Shown: piece after piece, positions 31,719 through 43,671 of the stretch
How the letters are laid out: every line of letters begins with the position of its first letter
How positions within the stretch are numbered: the first letter of the stretch is position 1
NCBI GenBank assembly: GCA_032768795.1
Contig: CP136491.1
Span: 2,542,001 to 2,606,000, forward strand
From: Tremella fuciformis
Taxonomy: Eukaryota; Basidiomycota; Tremellomycetes; Tremellales; Tremellaceae
Direction: 5' to 3'
Length of the DNA: 64,000 nt
Position numbers and translations under genes: made by a program
The notes under the pieces: generated by a model
Told to the model about the DNA's origin: nothing
Databases searched by the model: none
The model's input: the letters and a program-made list of their open reading frames with translations, nothing else

Positions 31719-33440
31719 ATGTTGATTTGTGACTTCCTGAAAATGTCCTCTCAGAAGCTGGTGAACAATGAAGATTTAGCCATGAAATTCAGCAAACTCA
31801 TCACACACCTTCATAAGTCATACACTCAGAACAGATTGGTGGTCTCACTCTGGACAACTACAAACATTGTCCCACTTTGGGATCCTGCATGCCGCACTCT
31901 TGAAAATTATGAAGATGCTGCAATTTTCATGTCAGGACCGGACAGCTACAATGCAGACAGCCTATCTGCTCAATCTGCTTTGGACACATATTGGTCCAAA
32001 TGTATTGCCCAATTGAGAAAGAGGAGAGAAGAGCAGGGCAGACATAGGTCACTCAGGAAAGCATACACGGAAGCGAAGGTTTTGTTGAGCCGCTTGCAGG
32101 ATCCAGCCACCCAAGAGCAGTCTGCTCAGGTCAGCCTGAAGCAAGACCAAGACAAACTTGTTAAGCTGGAAAAATATCTGAGCAGGCACTGGAATGATTT
32201 GGAGGATCTCAGATTGTGGCATACTTGCCTGCAAAAGCATGTACCTGAGGGGTGCCTAGAGGATCCCAAGGCAATACAGCTGCAAGACGAGCTGAAAACA
32301 GAACTGGTGCTCAGTGAAGAACAGATAATCTCCGGGTTTCCAGACAGCAAGACATTTGGATTGTCAGAATGGGAGGAGTGGAAGAACAATGTAGCCCTTC
32401 CCTTCCGAATGGAGCTGGGAGTACACAATTATTCTCAGCAGGCAGCAGTGAGGAGTGCTCCCAATCAACATCAACTTGGAGATGAGGAGTCTCTGAAAAT
32501 TTTTGAGCAAACAAGTGTATTGTCCAATGGGTCACTTTGGGAGGAAATCTATGCCAAGCGGGAAAAGATAATTTCAGATGTCAAGCAAAACAGGATACCT
32601 GTACTTGACCTCTTTGCAAACCAGGGCTCAGCTCAGGCTAGAGGAGCCAACCAACACATAAGGGCTTTAATAAAAGCCACAACTGAGTTATATGCCTCAA
32701 CTAGCTCTGGCAAGCCAACAGAGCTACATGATGGAACAGATCTGAATGATGGATCAGAGAAGGAAATTGGGGCAACAAACAAATCAAGTGTGCCCTCAAG
32801 GAAGCGCCGCAAGGCCAAGAAGTTGTGGAGCTGGGCTTTGAAGAAGCAAGAAGTTGACAGTATGCTGCCAGAAGGATTTTCCAAAAACTGCTTGGCAACA
32901 CCACTGGTAAGCTTCAGCACAGAGGCTCATCCTGCTGTTGGCAAGATCTGGCAGCTAAGCCAGACAATGCGTCAGATGGCTTGTTTGAGCCTCAAGAAGC
33001 CCGAGGTATCAACAGATGAGGAGCTTGCCAAGGCAAGAATTTGGGCAGGAGGTCCTGATATGACTGAGCTTCTAGACACTGTAAATGTGTTGCACAAGAA
33101 TCAGAATCATTGGAGTGTGTTGTTTGATAAATCTCATTCAATAGCAACTCAAGAGGGACACACTTGTTCGGCAAAGCTGAAATCCTTTGGTACAATGCTG
33201 CAGTGGAACCGCTCAATTCTTCAGCGTCTGAGTGCTGAAGTTGATTGGCTTGTTGGTAAGATATCTGAAAAGGAGCTCAAGTCAGCCCAAGACACTGAGC
33301 GGGACCTGAATCAGATAATCCGCACAACCTATAGTGGACTGTCTCAGGCAGATCTTGATGAGTGCTTAACATATGTTGAGTTGAAGCAGAGGGAGGAAGT
33401 GTTGTGGGACGTTTTGCCTTTTTCAATGCAAGATGATTGA
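31719..33440 (+). CDS. Long intronless coiled-coil-like ORF B, unknown family
   Basis: One uninterrupted frame; ATG at 31719 gives 573 residues (a second ATG, MSSQKL, is at 31743). Like ORF A it is Lys/Gln/Leu/Ser/Glu-rich with regularly recurring Trp, long helices and few cysteines. Residues about 120-230 look like a continuous coiled coil. A basic patch with RKRRKAKKLW near residue 365 could be a nuclear localisation signal. No enzymatic motif is visible. I see no reliable alignment to ORF A, only the same class of composition and intronless layout. It diverges from ORF A around the retroelement nest. Possible origins are a transposon accessory protein or a recently acquired gene. Confidence 0.6.
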   Translation: MLICDFLKMSSQKLVNNEDLAMKFSKLITHLHKSYTQNRLVVSLWTTTNIVPLWDPACRTLENYEDAAIFMSGPDSYNADSLSAQSALDTYWSKCIAQLRKRREEQGRHRSLRKAYTEAKVLLSRLQDPATQEQSAQVSLKQDQDKLVKLEKYLSRHWNDLEDLRLWHTCLQKHVPEGCLEDPKAIQLQDELKTELVLSEEQIISGFPDSKTFGLSEWEEWKNNVALPFRMELGVHNYSQQAAVRSAPNQHQLGDEESLKIFEQTSVLSNGSLWEEIYAKREKIISDVKQNRIPVLDLFANQGSAQARGANQHIRALIKATTELYASTSSGKPTELHDGTDLNDGSEKEIGATNKSSVPSRKRRKAKKLWSWALKKQEVDSMLPEGFSKNCLATPLVSFSTEAHPAVGKIWQLSQTMRQMACLSLKKPEVSTDEELAKARIWAGGPDMTELLDTVNVLHKNQNHWSVLFDKSHSIATQEGHTCSAKLKSFGTMLQWNRSILQRLSAEVDWLVGKISEKELKSAQDTERDLNQIIRTTYSGLSQADLDECLTYVELKQREEVLWDVLPFSMQDD

Positions 33441-33684
33441 CGTCTTGCTTTGCCAGACTTCTTCAACTGCTATATGTCTGATGTTTGCGTGATAAATATG
33501 CAGTGTCTACATGATAAGGCCCTCGCAATCTCCTTCGTCCTGTTGTTTCTGAGCCGTTGCATCGCGTCTACTCGTGACTGTCATACACAGTATGATCGCG
33601 ATATACGGTAGATAGTGGCAGATCTCGTGAACGGTTCGCAGCGAGTTGAAGATTATTGATGTAAAACCGGTACAGCACTGCAAG
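33441..33684. other. Right boundary of the transposon island
   Basis: These are 3' sequences of ORF B and the oxysterol-protein gene. Composition returns to host GC level at about 33600. No terminal repeat matching the left side was found by eye. Confidence 0.4.
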
Positions 33685-36600
33685 CTACCCTTCTACAAAG
33701 ATATGATCAACGTCAACCCAATGCGTCTCCGGTGCCTTCTCCCTTTCCGACCAGAACTTGACCTCGCCGTCGGCAGCACGTTTCGGTTCCCAAAGCTGGT
33801 CGCCTGTGTCCGTATCTCTGGTCGGAGTGAACCAGCGTGGCTCGTGAGGGGGCAGTTTACCCTCCGCACGCAATTTACGTGTGTGTCGCTGCTTTTCTTC
33901 GTTGCCGGTTTTCAATCTGCCCTCAGTCGATGCAAACGTAACGGACACCATCTGTAGACTCACTCCTGAGCCTTGTCATACTCGGCGTTCTCGAAAGCCC
34001 TCTGATCGGTTCTCAATCGGCAATCCGTTGGGCAGAGATAGTCTTCAAGTCCCTCAGGGATATCGTTCAGTGTGCAAGCGTATGGGGTGAGGTTGAAAGG
34101 CGCCTTTGGCTTTTCGCTATTGCGCCACAGTAAAAGATACTCCTTCTGACTAGGCTTGTACTCGGTATCCACTTCGAGCGGCACGGAACCCTTGCCAGAT
34201 TGGCGAGCTAGCAGTTGGGAGTCCCATCCTGGCAGTCGGTGAATGTCTGTACAGGTGCAGATGAACTCACGTCCCGCAATGTCCCACACGTCCCGACCAG
34301 AAGAATCGACCACCTTTCCAGAAATTTCGAAAGCGTTGTTGCCTCTCCAGCCTCTCGGCTTGAAGGTCAATGTACATCGCTCTCCTGTTCGGTGATTGGT
34401 GACAACGAGATCGCCGTAGTGATCGATGATCGGGTTACCCATGATAAAGTTGGATACATTCGTTGTGACTTTCTTCCACCTGCTCGTGTTAAGCTCGATG
34501 CCCGAGCAGAGACGAGTGGATCACTGACGAGTAATGTTCAACGACCATGCCGGGATCATATTCTGGCCCTGCGGCGGGATAATCCTGACCCTTCTTGACC
34601 CAAGAATGGGGGATGATGAGCTCAGCATGTGCAACACCGGTCGGGCGGATCTCGAATGAGCGCCCCTGGAATTTGTTTTGCGCGTCGACCTCGCCGAAAT
34701 ACTTCCAAGTCGGCGCCTCGCAGTAACAAGCGGAGATGGGCTGACATCAGAAAGACATCATTCAGTAGCCATGGTACCGACTGGGTGATGGGAGACTTGC
34801 TCTGAGATGTACCGATATCTACCAGGTATAGCGTACTCGAAGCTCTGGCTCAGCAAAGGGTTGAACGGCTTGGCGATACGCCCTATCGTGGACGAATAAT
34901 TCGACATGGCAAATGCGGCAACAAATGCGATCCGCTTCAGAGAATCTTCTTCCGCCGCAGCGACAGTTAGGCAGGTATCGTACTCCATATCCTCAGCCAT
35001 CCGCTGCAGCATGGAAGTACACTCGTTGAACGAGACCGGAAAGGAGATCTTTGTGAGATCTTTTCCGATAGAGGATTTGAGGATACTCCAGACTACAGTG
35101 AGCATACGACCAAGACTGCAGAAGATAGAGTTTGTACCCACGTGACACTGACGGTCGCTTGTCGTCCTCAATGGGCAGCTTGTTTCTGACGTACAGGTAC
35201 GGCTCAAGACTTTTTCTCGCCAAGAACTCCTTAATGGTTTTCTGCCTCGGCGCGTGGAAGTCAAATTTCTTTATATCGCCCTGCGGTGTACCGGGCCGTG
35301 CAACTTCAGGATGGGCAATACTGTCATGCAATACTCTGAGGTTGGGGATGTTGTTTGTCTCGATGGCGTCGAAGAACTCGTCGTCCCCATCTTCGGTGTC
35401 GCTGTCCGCAGCGTCTAGGGCATTCTGTACGTCTTGGATGTTCGATATGGATGCTCGGGACGTGATTGGGGATAGAACTCCGCCCCCAGAGGTCGAAGGC
35501 CAGCCAGGGGACACAGGCCCGCGAGAGCCCGCACTCAGGGGAAGATCGATCACGCCAGTGATGGAAGCCGAAGTATCCGCGCTGGTTGGTGGTAGTGACG
35601 AGAAGGTGTTTTTGCTGGGCGATCCAGGAGTAGATGCATTGCCGGCGATTTCTGCAAGGACTCCCTTGGCCTGGCGCAATGCTCGTCGCTTCTTCTCATT
35701 ATCCTGCGCGGCAAGAGCTAATTGGCGGTCCGTCTCTTCTTGCTGTCGTGCGACAGTGAGCATATTCTCCTCCCAAACCTTTCGCGCCTCGACCTCGCGA
35801 TGAATGCGATTGACGAGATAGCGTTCTCGATCTTGAGTCATGATGCTCTGTTGGGAGATGAGATTGGACAGGGTGGTCAAAGACGAGCGTAAGGCATCGG
35901 CGATTGGACGAGCGTCTTCGGAACGGGCGCTTGAGCTTTGCGCTACGGTGAAAGATTCGACGAGCTGTATGGTTGTATCTAGTTGAGCCTTGATTGACAA
36001 AGTTCCCATGTCGTAAGTTGCTTCATGAGGTATGCCGTGTCCGTGGCCTTGTTGCGGGTCGCTCCCCAACAGACTCTCTTTGTCTGCAGCTTCTATGATG
36101 GACAGAGTCTCGCCATCCTCCTCCGCAGTCACGTTCGTCATCGTAGGCGAGCCGTCTTTGATGGGAGGGAGAGGAGACGCTATACTGATGCCGCTCAACC
36201 CAGTCGTAGATCTCTTCAAGTCGGTGCTAAGGAAATTATCGGTGGGCGGCAATGCTCGAACCGCAGCGACTGTCGGCTTGTCGGACAGAAGCGAGTTCAT
36301 GCTGAGTGTGCGCTTGGACGGCGGCCCGCCTTTGCTGTAGTACTCAATGTTCAGCTTCACTGCCTGGATCCAGCGGGCGATCTCGGCGCGATGGGCAGAT
36401 TTGACGATGAACTTCGGAGCCGAGTAAGAGACTCTCGATGAGACTTCGAAACGGCTGCCATCTGTTGAGGGATTGAGCACAGCAACCGCCATGTTAATCG
36501 AACCACGGCAAGCTACGGATTCGTCCTCGCGATTGCGGTCTGCCATCAGGCTCTGGTTCAAATATTGCTCGCACTCGCAGCTTACAGTAGCTCAGCACCC

Positions 36601-38068
36601 CGCTCTCTAGCACGAACCACCTTGTTCTCCAACCGCTTTTGTAGTTGACCCACTTGCTCAAGAAGCCAGACAAATCTGGCGGTCTTCCGTCGCTCTTCAT
36701 CTGGACGAGATTGTCTTGATTGCTAACTGATTTGTCAGTGTTTGATAAAGCCTTCGCCCTCTAGTCAATGACAGACATTGTCTTAGGAAAGCCCTGATGC
36801 GCTCGTCTGCTCCCTTGTCTCCTTCCAGAACTCGCCGACCTTTCCTATCTCGCACAAAGACATCGGCGCCGCGCTTCACGGCCGATTCCACGAGTCGCAA
36901 GTCTCGGCGTCTGCAGTGTCAGATGACTATATGGTAGAGGGACAAGGGTTCCACCTGGCGGCCTCATGCAACAGACTGGTCCCGCTCTTCTCATCCAGCG
37001 CGTTCAGATTGACGATGTCGACCCTGATGAGTCAGTCCGGTGAAGCGGATTCGCATGGTGGGGCATGCCTAGGACTAGTCAGGAACTCGGACATCCTCGA
37101 TGCCTCCTCCACCGAGCTCAGAGGGCTAGACACATAGCCAGCCAGCAGAGCGGTGAAGCGCATCTGCAGCGCCACTCTGGATTCTGGAAGTCAGCCGCCA
37201 GCCAACTACAATACAGCGTGCCTTACCTTCCACGAGGGCTGCGATTTCTGGCGTTGAGGCACATTCCAAGGCTGTTCTCCCTTGCTCATCCCTTATCGTA
37301 TCGTTGATCCTGGGGTCGTCCAAAAGCACTTTGACTGAGCGGTTAGCGCAAGCTGCCTGCCGTATGGAGTGGCTAGTGCCGGTGACGAAGGAGCTAGACT
37401 CACCAATATCTGCTCGGCCGATGTCACAAGCGAAGTGCAGCGCTGTAGTAGTTGTATGCGGCTCAAGCCGTATATTAGGTGAAGGGATGTTGGGGGCATT
37501 CAGAATGACCGAGAAAATTGAAGCTATGTATTTAGCCAGCACGCGAACCCCCAGCATGACAACTCACCAGGCGCGACTCTGACGGCCATAGCCAGGAGCT
37601 TGCCGGCTTTCGCTCCATCCTCGGATGCTTCCCCTGCGTTTGGCGAGATTTCGTCGAGGAATTTCTGCAACTGCCCGGGATCGTCGGAGCGAAGGGCGGA
37701 CAGGAGGCGAAAGTTGTATAATGCCTCTGCCGTTGTTGGAGGTGCCAAGGAGGCGGCCGAGGTGGTCCGTAGCTCTGGTGATAGGACGCGATAGTCATGT
37801 TGGAAACGCGACAAAGAGGGAAGATGTATCAGCTCGTTGCTCCTCGTGCGAAGTCGGGACAGAAATAGCTCACTGGCCCTTCCATCGTTTGCAGCGAGTC
37901 CCATGCCGACTTCCGGCGCTCCAGGCACAGCTCGGGAAGTGGTCGAGGTGGTGCGCAGCTCTACCTCGTCAACACCGTGCATGCCTGGCATGTGTCGACA
38001 AGCTCACTAGCGTTCCGCTTCTCCGGGCTATTGCCTGCCTTGGGCGGAGCGGTACCCGAAGCGCTCAT
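33685..38068 (-). CDS. Oxysterol-binding protein, ankyrin-PH-ORD type (Osh1/Osh2-like)
   Basis: This multi-exon gene starts at the ATG at 38068 ([10 protein letters not shown]), with an intron almost at once. The N-terminal part (about 37960-36700) contains ankyrin-repeat phrases such as [24 protein letters not shown] and a final repeat with [17 protein letters not shown] domain follows (about 36700-36340): [20 protein letters not shown] ends with the [15 protein letters not shown] helix. After a Ser/Thr-rich region comes [11 protein letters not shown], the OSBP-related domain entry. The ligand domain includes the family fingerprint EQVSHHP, interrupted after the Pro by an intron, then [17 protein letters not shown]. 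The C-terminus has [12 protein letters not shown] and ends [12 protein letters not shown]. Osh1-type proteins exchange sterol and PI4P at contact sites. I see no clear FFAT motif, apart from the EFFDAIE stretch, which resembles one and sits at the usual place. Confidence 0.9.
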
Positions 38069-38658
38069 CCTCCTCGACCGCTTCTTCTTCAGAGATACGG
38101 AGCGAAGAATGGTGATTCGATGCCCTCTGGGATCACACTACTGGTGGTGAGCAACGCGGGTCACTGCAAGGGATGACATGGGCGCGTCAAGTACTCGTGA
38201 ACGTGAGAGCTGTTTCAAGGTGGGGGCGACGACGGCGACGGCGGGGGAGAGGCCGGCTAGGGTTGATCACCGGTACTAGCCGTATCAACTTTGACACGTC
38301 ATCCTTCACTCAACACGGCGGTGGGGCCCTGTTGCCGCTACTGTAACCACACTGTGCATGGGTGACATCTCGGACAGAGCTAGTTGTCATCCGCTCCTTT
38401 CTGCTGAGATCTGCTCATCTGCTTCCAGACCCCCGGACGGAACTGGGATCGCTCAGAGCGCCAAGCTCGGAGGGCAGTTGGTTCCCTTTGTTGTGGTGGA
38501 GAAAGGGAAAAATTCGATATGCCTTCAGGTGCTAACCAGCTGATACGTTCTCACCAGGGCGTTCATGGCGAGGTGAGAAGCTTCAAGACTCCGCTCCCGA
38601 CTGGTCTTGACTGCGTGTCTTCGTCCTGGATCTGATCGTTTCGCGAACTGGGAGCAGC
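38069..38658. promoter_or_regulatory. Divergent promoter, oxysterol protein and membrane protein genes
   Basis: This 590-bp spacer separates two divergent starts. No gene is supported inside, and I see no distinct element. Confidence 0.4.
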
Positions 38659-41144
38659 ATGAATGTCACGGTGAGAAGCCTTGACTGGGCGACAAGCCTG
38701 AGACAGCTGATGGTGTCAGATCGATGACGCTTCGCCTGTAGTGACATACTCGACCGGCTGGTCCAACGATCCTACCAGTGCGTGGGGACATCCTTCGATC
38801 TGTTGGACTGATTGTCCAGGTATCACCGGAGGCGTCACTGATCTCTACTGGAATACAGGGCATCAGACATACACTGACGTGAGCTGTTCTCCGCGATGCT
38901 ATCGGGGAACGTTGATCCGGGCGAGGCTAATAGACTTCAGGGGGCTACATCGACCGTGTTCTTCACTGGCTCGGCAGTTTATCTGTATGGGCGTCGAGGC
39001 GCAGATACCGGATGTATGGGAGGTATGCTGTCTTCGTGTGGACGATGAGCCATCTGACCTGCGCAGTTGAGCTCGACGGCGAGCGCGTGCAGAACGTCCA
39101 GCTGTATTCTGATTCGGATACGGACTACCAGCAGCTCATCTTTGGGGCTGTGGGCTTGGACACCAGCTCATCGCACAATCTTGTACGCAGTTCTTCCTCT
39201 CGCGGATTAGAGTACTCACACGGAAGACAATCGTTAACCTGCCGGGGGAGTCAGCGGCGGAACAAGAACCTCCTTCGTCAGGCTGGGGTATCAACCTCGA
39301 CTACATTGTTTTCACCGGGCCTGCGTAAGTGTGTGCCGCACAGGACCTGCAGGTGAGGCTGAATGTGTAGGTCTGGGTCGATCAATACGGTCAAGCTGGA
39401 CGACGGCGACCCCTCGATTACTTACTCGACCAATTGGGCGAATAATAGCAACCTCATATGGGACTACTATGAGTCCACCAACCACCAAGTGAAACTGAAC
39501 GGGGCCACCATGTCGTACACCTTTACGGGGAATGCCATCGAGATTGCCGGAGCCATCAACTACGATCACAGGACATATCAGGTCTCTATAGATAACGGGA
39601 CTCCGATTGAGTATAACGGAACAAACGCTCAGCTCGTCACAAAGCTGCCGCTTTTCATCGCGACGGGGCTTGAGGAGAAGGAACACACGGTTGTCTTGAC
39701 GAATTCGGGCGCCGGGCAATATACGGTAGACATCGACTACATCGTCGTCAATTCCTCCAAGGCAGATAGCGACAGCTCTTCTTCCATGGGCTTGGGTGCG
39801 GCAATAGCGTCTGGAGGCTCCCAGACAACCTCGCTCCTGCTTCCGCAGTCCACATCAGAGCTACAACAGACCGCCTCGGCGACATCGACGGTGACCTACT
39901 CGGCATCTGGCAAGATGTACACGACAACCATGACACAGGCCGCGGAGACGCTTGGCACTCCCAATCTAGCCCCTGTGACAAGCGTAGTCAGTGGGACCAT
40001 CTACTCGGGCGGCGAGTCGCAGTCGTCTTTCTCCTCGTCGTCCAAAGGCAAAGGAGCCATAGCCGGCATGATCCTGGGAGTCGTGCTGCTATTCGTTGCG
40101 GTCCTCGTTGTGCTCATCAGGCATCGTCGCCAGACGCGTCGGATGGCTGCCAGGGAGTCCCGAATACGAGAACAACGGCCTCGATGGGTGAAGGAAGAGG
40201 CGAAGAGGTGGTCCGACTCGTCGTGGGGATCCACGCAATCTCCGAGCCCGGCCGCCTGGGAGTCCAAAAATGACGGAGCGACAACGCTTACGTTGGTCTC
40301 GCCGGCGTCGCCAAGGCTGTCCCCACAAACGGCTACACTCAGACGCAATCACGCTTCGCCATCCGCGTCTTCCGGTTCGCCTCCGCCATATCAAGGCGTA
40401 GCAGCGGCTCAGTGCGACAAACAGCCGTTCAGGTCATTCTCCGGAGATTTGCGGTGGTCTCGTTCGACCACGAGCACTGCTCCAAGAGCCGCCGGTGTCA
40501 GCAGCAGCTCTGGGGTCGTCCGACCCACTATGGCCAGAGTAGCTTGTACACCACATGAGGTACGATCGACCGAGGCGGTCGAAGCCATGTCGTACACTCA
40601 GCCGTGCCGTGCGCGTAATCTCACTCCGGCATCGACATCGTATCGGTCACATGGGCGTCGTCCGACGTCCAACTCTTCCTCTGGGAGCGAAGCGAACATC
40701 ACTCTATCATCCGACAACCACTTCTTCCCGTCAGGATCCCAGTCCAGCCGGTATCCGACTAGCGAGGCGTCATTGTCCTCAGTAACGCGGTCTGATTACG
40801 CGCTACCGTCCTCGGTCTTCCCGCTCCCCGCAGGCAGCCAGGCATTCTCCGGCGGTCCGTCTCGACAGCCCACCTTCTCTCGGCGTACACTCACCATACC
40901 CCACGACAGCTACGCCCGTCGAAGTGCTCGGTACACGCTCGCGCCATCAGAGAGCGCCAGCCAAGCCGCGCCAGAGGGCACACAGCAGCGCAGCACGTGG
41001 CGTACGATGGGGAGCATCCTTCCGAACATCATCATGGGGCGAAGGTCCGTCCGTCCGCCCGGTGGGTGGCCGGTGTCGGTCAACGCGGACGGGGAGGAGA
41101 GTCACAGCGAGATGGCATGTGATCGACGTTCGGGCTCGTGGTAG
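38659..41144 (+). CDS. Two-domain extracellular, single-pass membrane protein
   Basis: Six exons are suggested; the first encodes only MNVT (38659-38670), and the second begins IDDASPVVTYSTGW at 38720. Two related beta-rich domains follow. Domain 1 runs from there to LDYIVFTGPA. Domain 2 starts VKLDDGDPSITYSTNW near 39390 and ends DIDYIVVNSS near 39755. Both share a D-D-x-(D/S)-P start, a central G-A-T and (F/T)-F-T-G-(S/N)-A strand, and a closing D-Y-I-V. A Ser/Thr-rich stalk leads to one hydrophobic helix (AIAGMILGVVLLFVAVLVVL, about 40055-40120) and a basic stop, then about 340 residues of Ser/Pro-rich cytoplasmic tail. This architecture is common among basidiomycete membrane proteins of unknown function, often without a signal peptide, as here. 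The domains resemble carbohydrate-binding beta-sandwiches, so a sensor role is plausible. Confidence 0.8.
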
Positions 41145-41401
41145 TGCATGTGATGGTGTGATGCGATAATATCGGGGTTGCTGTGCAAGCGTTCATCGCA
41201 TCGAAAAGCGAGTACTGTGCATGATGAACGATGATGATGTCATGACTATGACCGCCGCCGCCACCGGACTCGGACAACGGACAACAGCTCTTTTCATTCC
41301 ACCTCTTAAACGTCTCAGTCTTCCACTTTCAGCGCTGCGCCTTTGCACATCTACCTCCTTGCATATTTCCCTCTCGCTCACATCGAAACTACACCAGCGA
41401 T
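41145..41401. other. Spacer upstream of PMP3
   Basis: Short intergenic region and probable PMP3 promoter. It includes a CT-rich stretch at about 41280-41380, typical of a leader. Confidence 0.4.
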
Positions 41402-41810
41402 ATGGCTCGCCCAGCTTCTTGTGCGTCGCCCAAAGTTTGGCTTGCCATCACGCTCCTAGGCTGACCAACAGCCACCGGCGACGTGTTCCTATACGTTCTC
41501 GCCATCTTCATTCCTACCCTCTCCGTGTAAGTCACTCGCATACCTCAAGCTATCAAGCCTTGACGGCTCACACGACTCAGGTTCATGAAGCGAGGGTGCG
41601 GCGCAGACGTCTTGGTGAGTCCATCGTGATTGCAGAGCGGACGTGGACGAAAGGTTGGAGCTGACTGCAGATCAACCTCCTTCTATGGATCCTCGGCTGG
41701 ATCCCGGGAGTCATTCACGCCTGGTGGATCATCGTGAGTGTCTCAGCTGCGCCTTTCAGGAGCTGACGTCGTAGTCCAAGTACGAGACCCCCGCGCGGAC
41801 GGCATACTAG
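41402..41810 (+). CDS. PMP3: Plasma membrane proteolipid Pmp3 (UPF0057)
   Basis: Five small exons (41402-41420, 41472-41526, 41581-41614, 41671-41733, 41775-41810) join to 68 residues. The protein has the two-helix layout of the family: a first helix in FLYVLAIFIPTLSV, the loop FMKRGCGADV, a second helix in LINLLLWILGWIPGVIHAWW, then a short tail with YETPARTAY. Pmp3 is a small hydrophobic plasma membrane protein that influences membrane potential, cation tolerance and phosphoinositide-linked functions in yeasts. The gene is too fragmented to appear as a single open frame. Four introns within 207 coding bases is high even for this genome. Confidence 0.95.
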
Positions 41811-42101
41811 CCCGGCCGCTGCCATGTTTGGCCCGGGCCCGGCTTGCGAGGCACGATTCTATAGAGCAAGATTAATGAGCGTGTCGACGCGGGTGGAACG
41901 GGAGCTATGTTGTTATACCGAGATGTATAAGCTGAACAGGGGGTCAAGACTATGTACCTCACACGACAGGGGTATCTGGTGCATCTGCGTACGAGGGGTT
42001 TGGGGCTATGCTACGAACAGCTTCACGCTCTGATCTGCTGCGCGACTACAAGCAGGATTCGGCTCCGCTCGTCATCTGGAGGAGCAGGAAGGGCCTCCAT
42101 T
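41811..42101. other. Convergent 3' spacer
   Basis: This is 3' UTR sequence between PMP3 and the SUR7/PalI-like gene. No gene is seen. Confidence 0.4.
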
Positions 42102-43284
42102 TCACACGGCAAACCCGCGCTGCTCGATCGAGGGCGTCTCCTCAGGAATGTCAGGAAGGGGTCGCTTCTCGTTGCTGACGGTAGGCGTGTTGATCGCCAG
42201 GCTCTCCCACGTAGGTGGCAATTCCTCAGTGGGAGGCAAAGCTGCGGACAGTGGGGCAGGCATAGGATCATGAAAGTCTCCGTCTCCACTGTATAGTCGT
42301 CAGCTCGGGCCTGAGACTTCTGATTCGGGGGCATCTCACGCTTTGGTCGTCCAGAGTGGACGCGGCTTGTTTCGCAGCCACCCGACCTCGGCAACAAAGC
42401 ACGCGAGCTCGAGTATGAAGGCCGTCATGAGCATCCAAACGGATGGCCTGGAGTCAGCAAATCCATGCCTGAGAGGACGAAAGTGGACCCCACCCTGGCA
42501 CGATCTTCGGCTGCGAGCCATCGGGCGAGACGGTCCCGGACACCTTTGCAAACATTCCCAGGTCGATACTCCACTGATGATCAGCCCGCATCATTGCCGC
42601 AGAGGGGACTGACAGCGATCAGAATAAAGACGGCACTGGCCAGGGTCAGGCGGAAGGCCCAGCGGGTCCAAGACCACGCGTGTTTCTCCTTGTTGCGCCA
42701 TGCCCCGGTCGACGCGAGCGCCCAGACCACCGTCGCCCAGGCAAACACGTTCGCTGCTGTCAGCATCGCCTCTCCGTGGATCGTTCGGCATCACGCACCG
42801 AAGACATGCATGACTCCCGCAGCAATGAGATAAGAATGCGGGACGGAAGCGGTCATTGTGTTGAGCCCCACGAGCTCGCCGAGCTGGGCGATCTTGTTGC
42901 CTGACGTACCGGGATCGCCCAGACAGACGTCCCTGCTGCTCAGCTGAATCCACCAACCGTGCAAGCAACGTACTCGAATCCCGCGACGTTGCTTGTGCAC
43001 CAGCCCCAGGTGCCGAAGGTCACAGAGCCCTGGGGCATGCGCAGGCTGACGACATAGATTCCGGGAATGATGGGCAGACTGAGGGAGCTCAGGAAGACAA
43101 GAACGAATGCTGCAAACGCCGGGAAGAAGAGGTATGTCGCTTGGTTGCCGTCCCATCGCTGATAGGGCGCCTTGCTCGACGGCACAAGTCCAGCTCGGCC
43201 GACGGGGTGCTCGTTGAAGCCTGCGCCGTGCAAGCGGGGCGGGCTGGTGTCGTAGAGGGTGACACGGCCGAGATTCTTCCTCAT
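42102..43284 (-). CDS. SUR7/PalI-like four-transmembrane protein
   Basis: This is a multi-exon gene starting at ATG 43284. The first exon has a polar N-terminus and the first membrane segment (YLFFPAFAAFVLVFLSSLSLPII), followed by a loop with FGTWGWCTSNVAGFEYVAC, the claudin-like G-x-W-x-x-C...C signature of SUR7/PalI proteins. Later exons encode TM2 (PHSYLIAAGVMHVFGA and ANVFAWATVVWALAS), TM3 (FRLTLASAVFILIAVSPL) and TM4 (MLMTAFILELACFVAEVGW). The C-terminus is a polar tail ending SIEQRGFAV. PalI/Rim9 members help the pH-sensing Rim/Pal pathway at the plasma membrane; SUR7 members mark eisosomes. I cannot tell which subgroup this is. Exact exon borders between 42960 and 42300 are not resolved. 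Confidence 0.75.
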
Positions 43285-43671
43285 TGTACTGGCTTGCTAC
43301 TCTGTTAGGGTTGTGCCTTAGACTGACAGTCAATGTCCGCACGAGTGGGGTCAGAACAAGAGGTCTGGGGCGGGCAGAACAGCGATCGGCCAGGTATCAA
43401 GCAGGCTGTGGGCGATGCCGAACATCCTTTCTCAATCCCAGTGGGTAAAGCGGGGCCAGCACCCTTTCACCTTGCTTCGAGTTTCGAGGCCAAGAGTGGG
43501 GTGCGACGTGCATCAGTCTTGTCTGTCGGCACCACACCTCAAGGGAGGATGGGAAGACTGGCGTGACCATTGACAAAGGCTATCATTTTAGCATTTGCGG
43601 TTCCCGCGGACCCGCGCACACCCTAAAGCGAAAGAATGCGAGTCTGAAGGATGCATATGCCCGCGTATGTT
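43285..43671. other. Spacer between SUR7/PalI-like gene and MIC19
   Basis: This holds the promoter of the SUR7/PalI-like gene and the 3' end of MIC19. No gene is seen. Confidence 0.4.

Noticed and set aside
22056..33440. ORFs A and B as accessory parts of a KDZ-type or similar large DNA transposon
   Set aside because: I considered this because of the GC hairpins and the large helical proteins, but no transposase motif and no terminal inverted repeats at the right end were found. It remains only a search idea.
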